In this document: in pieces, positions 60,632 to 64,000 of the stretch
Numbering within the stretch: the stretch's first letter is position 1
Layout: each line of letters begins with the position of its first letter
Source: an uncultured Poribacteria bacterium
Lineage (GTDB): Bacteria; Poribacteria; WGA-4E; WGA-3G
DNA: 64,000 bases
Reading direction: 5' to 3'
Assembly: GCA_951813545.1 (NCBI GenBank)
Contig: OX638352.1
Coordinates: forward strand, 3,240,835 to 3,304,834
Made by a program: the position numbers and the translations under genes
The notes under the pieces: generated by a model
Told to the model about the DNA's origin: nothing
Database searches by the model: none
What the model saw: the letters and a program-made list of their open reading frames with translations, nothing else

Positions 60632-61279
60632 CTATGATGCAGCCGCCCATTTCACCCCTTGGGTGAGGAATTTCTGCATTCCAGCACGTTCAAAGGTCCC
60701 TGGTCCGTGCCCCAAAGTGGTGTAAAAGACGCGTCCGGAACCGTAAGGTTTCACCCACGCCATGGGGTGTGCTTTGCCGAACCACTCAGCGGATGCCAAG
60801 ACATGGATATGCGGATCGTGTGCAGAGATATAGATTTCGTCTTCGACATCGAAATCTTCGATCCCTTCGGTTGTGGGGTGCTCGTTATCCTCGATATGGA
60901 CAGTAAAAGTTGAGCCGGGTGGATGCCAATTGGCAGCCCCGCCGATAAGATCCATTGCCTGACCGCCGATCCACCACGCAGTACCGTGAATACCGACCAA
61001 TCCTTTGCCGTCACTGACGAATTGGAACAAGCCAGCCTCTTCAGCGGGTGCTAAATCCGAGACACGGGCGACAGATCCATCCTCTTGACGCTCCGTGCGC
61101 GTAAAACCGGTGCCAAAAACACACGCATCATAGTCATTTAGCTCCGACGATGCTAAAATTCCTTTATCGTCGGTTAACGTCGCTGAAATATCAGCATCTT
61201 CAGAGAGAAAATCGTGAATGACGCTGGCACTTGCATTAAAACGGTGGTTTTCACCTGATAGCACGAGAATTTTCGACAT
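60632..61279 (-). CDS. ThuA-like domain protein
   Basis: A 215-residue ThuA-like protein with a class I glutamine amidotransferase-like flavodoxin fold, linked to trehalose or other sugar utilisation. Visible segments are ILVLSGENHRFNASASVIHD, GKGLVGIHGTAWWIGG, FTVHIEDNEHPTTEGIEDF and WVKPYGSGRVFYTTLGHGPG. ATG 61279 is selected by AAAGGAGG six bases upstream. It has its own promoter and is the first gene of the minus-strand run extending to 55018. Confidence 0.88.
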   Translation of the reverse strand: MSKILVLSGENHRFNASASVIHDFLSEDADISATLTDDKGILASSELNDYDACVFGTGFTRTERQEDGSVARVSDLAPAEEAGLFQFVSDGKGLVGIHGTAWWIGGQAMDLIGGAANWHPPGSTFTVHIEDNEHPTTEGIEDFDVEDEIYISAHDPHIHVLASAEWFGKAHPMAWVKPYGSGRVFYTTLGHGPGTFERAGMQKFLTQGVKWAAAS

Positions 61280-61358
61280 GAGAGCCTCCTTTGGAAACGG
61301 CACTGAATCCGCCGCTTACGATGAGAGATTGAAAGTGAAAATTGCACTTTGTGAAGAT

Positions 61359-61387
61359 AGTTTAATTCAAAGTTAGAATTGTGTCAA
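61359..61387 (-). promoter_or_regulatory. Sigma70-type promoter of the ThuA transcription unit
   Basis: On the minus strand TTGACA (61387-61382), a 17-bp spacer and TAAACT (61364-61359). Confidence 0.7.
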
Positions 61388-61410
61388 ACCAATTTGAAAA
61401 AAAGATTGTT

Positions 61411-61439
61411 TTGACAATAATGTTGCATCATGATACAAT
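61411..61439 (+). promoter_or_regulatory. Sigma70-type promoter of the membrane protein/purF unit
   Basis: TTGACA (61411-61416), a 17-bp spacer and TACAAT (61434-61439), about 33 bp before ATG 61472. It is divergent from and adjacent to the ThuA promoter, with 23 bp between the two -35 boxes. Confidence 0.75.
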
Positions 61440-61471
61440 AGAATTAAAATTGAAAAGAAAGTCAGGACTGC

Positions 61472-62011
61472 ATGAAAAAAAATGGTATTACATTAACCCT
61501 GGGTCAAATTGTTGCGGGGAGTCTCATCGGGCTGGTAGGTGGGTGGGTTTGCCTATTGATATTTGACAATTTTATTTGGCAGGTGCTACTCGGGAACAAA
61601 GTCCATCATGGCTTCTGGGTAGGTTTACTTCTTCTTATTTCACTCGGTATCACGTACGGGGTCGTGATTGTGGGATCAAGCGCGAGCATCCGCTTCGTGA
61701 GCCAGAAATTCGGTATCAATATTCCCTTAAAACCGCTCTGCTCAGGCGCATTCTTAGGTCCGCCAGCTGTTGTTGGCTTGCTTGCCCTACTCAATGTCCC
61801 ATGGGAAATATTTGGAAGACCAAATCTGATTTTGGCATTGCTTCTTCCGGTCCTTAAGACGCTCGCGTATATTGTTTCGCTACCTATGCGTGGGTGGATG
61901 TACCTCGGCTTGCCAGTTGAAATCTGGTATATCCTTGCTGTTCCTATCGGAGCGATCTTAGGATATAGGTTAACAGCAGTAAAGAATACTGAAGCTGCGG
62001 AACAGGCGTAA
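61472..62011 (+). CDS. Multi-pass membrane protein of unknown function
   Basis: A 179-residue hydrophobic protein with about five membrane segments, including IVAGSLIGLVGGWVCLLIF, FWVGLLLLISLGITYGVVIV, GPPAVVGLLALLNVPW, LALLLPVLKTLAYIVSLPM and WYILAVPIGAILGYRL. No signal peptide or known domain was recognised. It lies 72 bp upstream of purF on the same strand and may be co-transcribed. Confidence 0.75.
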   Translation: MKKNGITLTLGQIVAGSLIGLVGGWVCLLIFDNFIWQVLLGNKVHHGFWVGLLLLISLGITYGVVIVGSSASIRFVSQKFGINIPLKPLCSGAFLGPPAVVGLLALLNVPWEIFGRPNLILALLLPVLKTLAYIVSLPMRGWMYLGLPVEIWYILAVPIGAILGYRLTAVKNTEAAEQA

Positions 62012-62083
62012 ATCAAGGAAAGGCTTTTTTGATGAATAATTGCGAAAATCTAAGCGTGTACGCTGGAGGTTTCACCCGTCAAA

Positions 62084-63493
62084 ATGCAATATGATGATAA
62101 GCCAAAGGACGAATGTGGTGTATTCGGTATTTTCGGCCATCCAAAAGCAGTGGAATTGACGTATTTGGGGTTACGCGCCCTTCAGCATCGAGGGCAGGAA
62201 AGCAGCGGCATTGTCGCATCAGATGGCGAGAAGTTCACCTATCACCACGGCATGGGGCTTGTTCACTCTGTCTTTACAACTGATACTTTAGCGAAACTGC
62301 AAGGGCATATCGCTATCGGACACAACCGATACTCGACAGCAGGGGAAAGCACTCTTGAAAACGCCCAGCCTTTAGTCCGAAATTACAAACAAGGACCCCT
62401 CGCGCTTGGTCACAACGGCAACCTTGTCAACGCGACACAAGTTCGGAATCATCTGGAGAACGCCGGTTCCATCTTCAGCACAAGTTTGGACACCGAAGTG
62501 ATTTTCCATTTGATAGCGCATTCGCGGAAGCAAGCTTTGGAGCATAGAATCACCGATGCACTGCGGAGTGTTGAAGGTGCGTATTCGTTCGTATGCATGG
62601 ACAAAAACACACTCATAGGAGCTCGCGATGCACACGGATTTCGCCCCCTTTGGCTCGGTAAACTCGGTGATGCCTATGTGTTAGCTTCTGAGACATGTGC
62701 TCTTGATGTGGTTGAAGCCGAACCGATACGTGAGGTAGAACCGGGAGAATTGATATTTACGCGCTCTGCCCATCGCGGTATCGAGTCCTATCGGTCCCAC
62801 CAAAAACAGTCGGAATTATCACAGTGCATCTTTGAATATATCTATCTCGCGAGACCAGATGGCATGATGTTCGGACAGAGCGTGAATAATACGCGCCGCG
62901 AGTTCGGTAGACAACTCGCTCGCGAACACCCCGTCAAAGCAGATGTCGTTATCCCAGTTCCTGATTCCGCGACGATCGCCTCCCTTGGGTACGCTGAGGA
63001 ATCCGGTATTCCGTTTGATCTCGGACTATCTCGGAACACTTTCGTTGGTCGATCCTTCATGAATCCGACACAGGATATCCGAGAATTAATGGTTAAGGTG
63101 AAATTGAACCCAATACGCGATGTACTGCGTGGCAAACGGGTTGTTCTTGTAGACGACTCAATTATGCGCGGAACGAATAGCCGGAAACTCATCAAAATCA
63201 TTCGGCAAGGCGGTGCGACAGCCGTACATCTCCGCATTGCATCCCCGCCAAACAAATTTTCATGCTTCTATGGAGTGGACACACCAACCCGTAGGGAGTT
63301 AATTGCGAGTTCACACACGATTGACGAAATTCGCAAATATATCCGTGCCGATAGCCTCGGTTACTTGAGTATTGACGGGATGCTAAAGTCAGTGAAAACA
63401 CCTCAGGACTTTTGTACCACCTGTTTTGATGGGAAATATCCGATTCCATTTGTAGAAGAATCTTCAGAGCAACTTCCGTTAATTGTGGATTAG
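62084..63493 (+). CDS. purF: Amidophosphoribosyltransferase
   Basis: A 469-residue enzyme for the first step of purine synthesis: PRPP plus glutamine to 5-phosphoribosylamine. The N-terminal glutaminase nucleophile is C11 (DECGVFGIFGH) after a 10-residue propeptide expected to be removed, as in the Bacillus-type enzyme. LGHNGNLVN and SLDTEVIFHLI are further glutaminase parts. The PRPP-binding site is VVLVDDSIMRGTNSRKLIKI. C-terminal cysteines (FSCFYGVD; CTTCFDGKYP) match the 4Fe-4S type. Length is normal. purM follows after one small gene. Confidence 0.97.
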   Translation: MQYDDKPKDECGVFGIFGHPKAVELTYLGLRALQHRGQESSGIVASDGEKFTYHHGMGLVHSVFTTDTLAKLQGHIAIGHNRYSTAGESTLENAQPLVRNYKQGPLALGHNGNLVNATQVRNHLENAGSIFSTSLDTEVIFHLIAHSRKQALEHRITDALRSVEGAYSFVCMDKNTLIGARDAHGFRPLWLGKLGDAYVLASETCALDVVEAEPIREVEPGELIFTRSAHRGIESYRSHQKQSELSQCIFEYIYLARPDGMMFGQSVNNTRREFGRQLAREHPVKADVVIPVPDSATIASLGYAEESGIPFDLGLSRNTFVGRSFMNPTQDIRELMVKVKLNPIRDVLRGKRVVLVDDSIMRGTNSRKLIKIIRQGGATAVHLRIASPPNKFSCFYGVDTPTRRELIASSHTIDEIRKYIRADSLGYLSIDGMLKSVKTPQDFCTTCFDGKYPIPFVEESSEQLPLIVD

Positions 63494-63545
63494 AATCACT
63501 TTTCAATGTAGGCTTATTAAAATCACATCTACGAGGAAAATTCTT

Positions 63546-63857
63546 ATGTGGCGTCCAGAAGGCGGTAGGAGCGGACGGAAAAAACCGAGTCCGATAGGCA
63601 CAGCGCAAGGGCGACACACGCTTATTTCTTTGCTCGGTTGTGCGATTCTCGGTATGGTGCTGAGCAGGGTCCTTCCGTTTCTGATTGGGAAGCTCCGGCC
63701 GAACATGAAAGCGGATGAAGCGGAAGAGATCGGCGTACTCATTGCCTTAGGCATCAGTGGCATTGTGTTGGTCATTAGTCTCTTAAGACCAAGGGAAAGT
63801 GTCTCACCTCTTCGCAAACAATTGTTGAAGGAGCAGGAAAAATCAGATGGCAGATAA
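63546..63857 (+). CDS. Small membrane protein between purF and purM
   Basis: A 103-residue protein with a basic N-terminus (GGRSGRKKPSPIG), two hydrophobic helices (LISLLGCAILGMVLSRVLPF; IGVLIALGISGIVLVISLL) and a charged tail. ATG 63546 has GAGGAAAA upstream; the frame upstream of it overlaps the purF end and is unlikely. Its end overlaps the purM start by 11 bp, so it is coupled with purine synthesis by position only. Function unknown. Confidence 0.7.
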   Translation: MWRPEGGRSGRKKPSPIGTAQGRHTLISLLGCAILGMVLSRVLPFLIGKLRPNMKADEAEEIGVLIALGISGIVLVISLLRPRESVSPLRKQLLKEQEKSDGR

Positions 63858-64000
63858 AAATCCGTTGACGTATGCCGATGCTGGTGTCTCATTTGAAGCG
63901 GAAACCGAAGCGATATCACGGCTAAAAAAACTGGTCCGAACCACCTATCGACCGGAAGTGCTCAGTGATGTCGGGACGTTCGGTGGGCTTTTCGCGCTCC
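63847..64000 (+). CDS. purM: Phosphoribosylformylglycinamidine cyclo-ligase, N-terminal part
   Basis: The first 51 codons, cut by the window end. The product begins MADKNPLTYADAGVSFEAET and continues through LVRTTYRPEVLSDVGTFGGL, which is the typical AIR synthetase N-terminus (YxDAGV... and RPxVL...GGFGGLF). PurM makes 5-aminoimidazole ribonucleotide from FGAM with ATP. AGGAGCAGGAA precedes the ATG. The adjacency to purF supports the call. Confidence 0.9.
   Translation, partial: MADKNPLTYADAGVSFEAETEAISRLKKLVRTTYRPEVLSDVGTFGGLFAL

Overview
The window looks like a chromosomal segment of an uncultivated Gram-negative bacterium. The gene set most resembles Candidatus Poribacteria: several phytanoyl-CoA dioxygenase-like enzymes, enolase-superfamily enzymes, sugar dehydrogenases and isomerases, a ThuA-like protein, DUF1501 and NHL proteins, FG-GAP/UnbV proteins, TolB-like PD40 propellers, and an 11-gene complex I lacking nuoEFG. 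This assignment is inference from gene repertoire; no rRNA gene is present. Outer-membrane TonB-dependent receptors and many lipoproteins show a two-membrane envelope.

Layout. 1-2.2 kb: a DUF1501 and an NHL-repeat gene ending at a clear terminator. 2.3-7.4 kb: two tandem TonB-dependent receptors, each with a copy of the same 95-bp upstream block. 7.5-12.7 kb: four tandem lipoprotein paralogues and two PD40 propeller proteins. 12.7-18.6 kb: hrpB helicase (apparently leaderless), a TPR/propeller protein, fdhD and a small membrane protein. 18.7-21.7 kb: a carbohydrate cluster (zinc dehydrogenase, Gfo/Idh/MocA oxidoreductase, TIM-barrel isomerase), then a methyltransferase and a PhyH dioxygenase. 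23.4-24.8 kb: an IS200/IS605-type element carrying only tnpB. 24.9-29.6 kb: a glyoxalase-fold protein and the coupled set nagA-like / TPR / FG-GAP. 29.8-37 kb: aldo/keto reductase, TrmH-type RNA methyltransferase, zinc dehydrogenase, a PIN-toxin module with a frameshifted HicB-like gene, an enolase-superfamily enzyme and two PhyH proteins. 37.1-39 kb: an AAA ATPase with a frameshifted nuclease-like partner. 39.2-42.9 kb: a DUF255 thioredoxin-like protein, a second tnpB element and two tRNA genes. 43-54.9 kb: nuoABCD-x-HIJKLMN. 55-61.3 kb: two more PD40 proteins, three lipoprotein paralogues of a second family, an enolase-superfamily enzyme and a ThuA protein. 61.4-64 kb: a membrane protein, purF, a small membrane protein and the start of purM.

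Themes. Intergenic spaces carry many short hairpins whose apex is often TTNCAA while the stems differ but stay paired. Some end in a Shine-Dalgarno-like sequence directly before a gene, and in two places repeat-like sequence has entered the 5' end of a lipoprotein reading frame. Sigma70-type promoters (TTGACA-like, 17-18 bp, TATAAT-like) can be read before many units. The most system-like unexplained locus is the ATPase plus nuclease-like pair at 37.1-39.0 kb, whose second gene only becomes full length if one base is restored.
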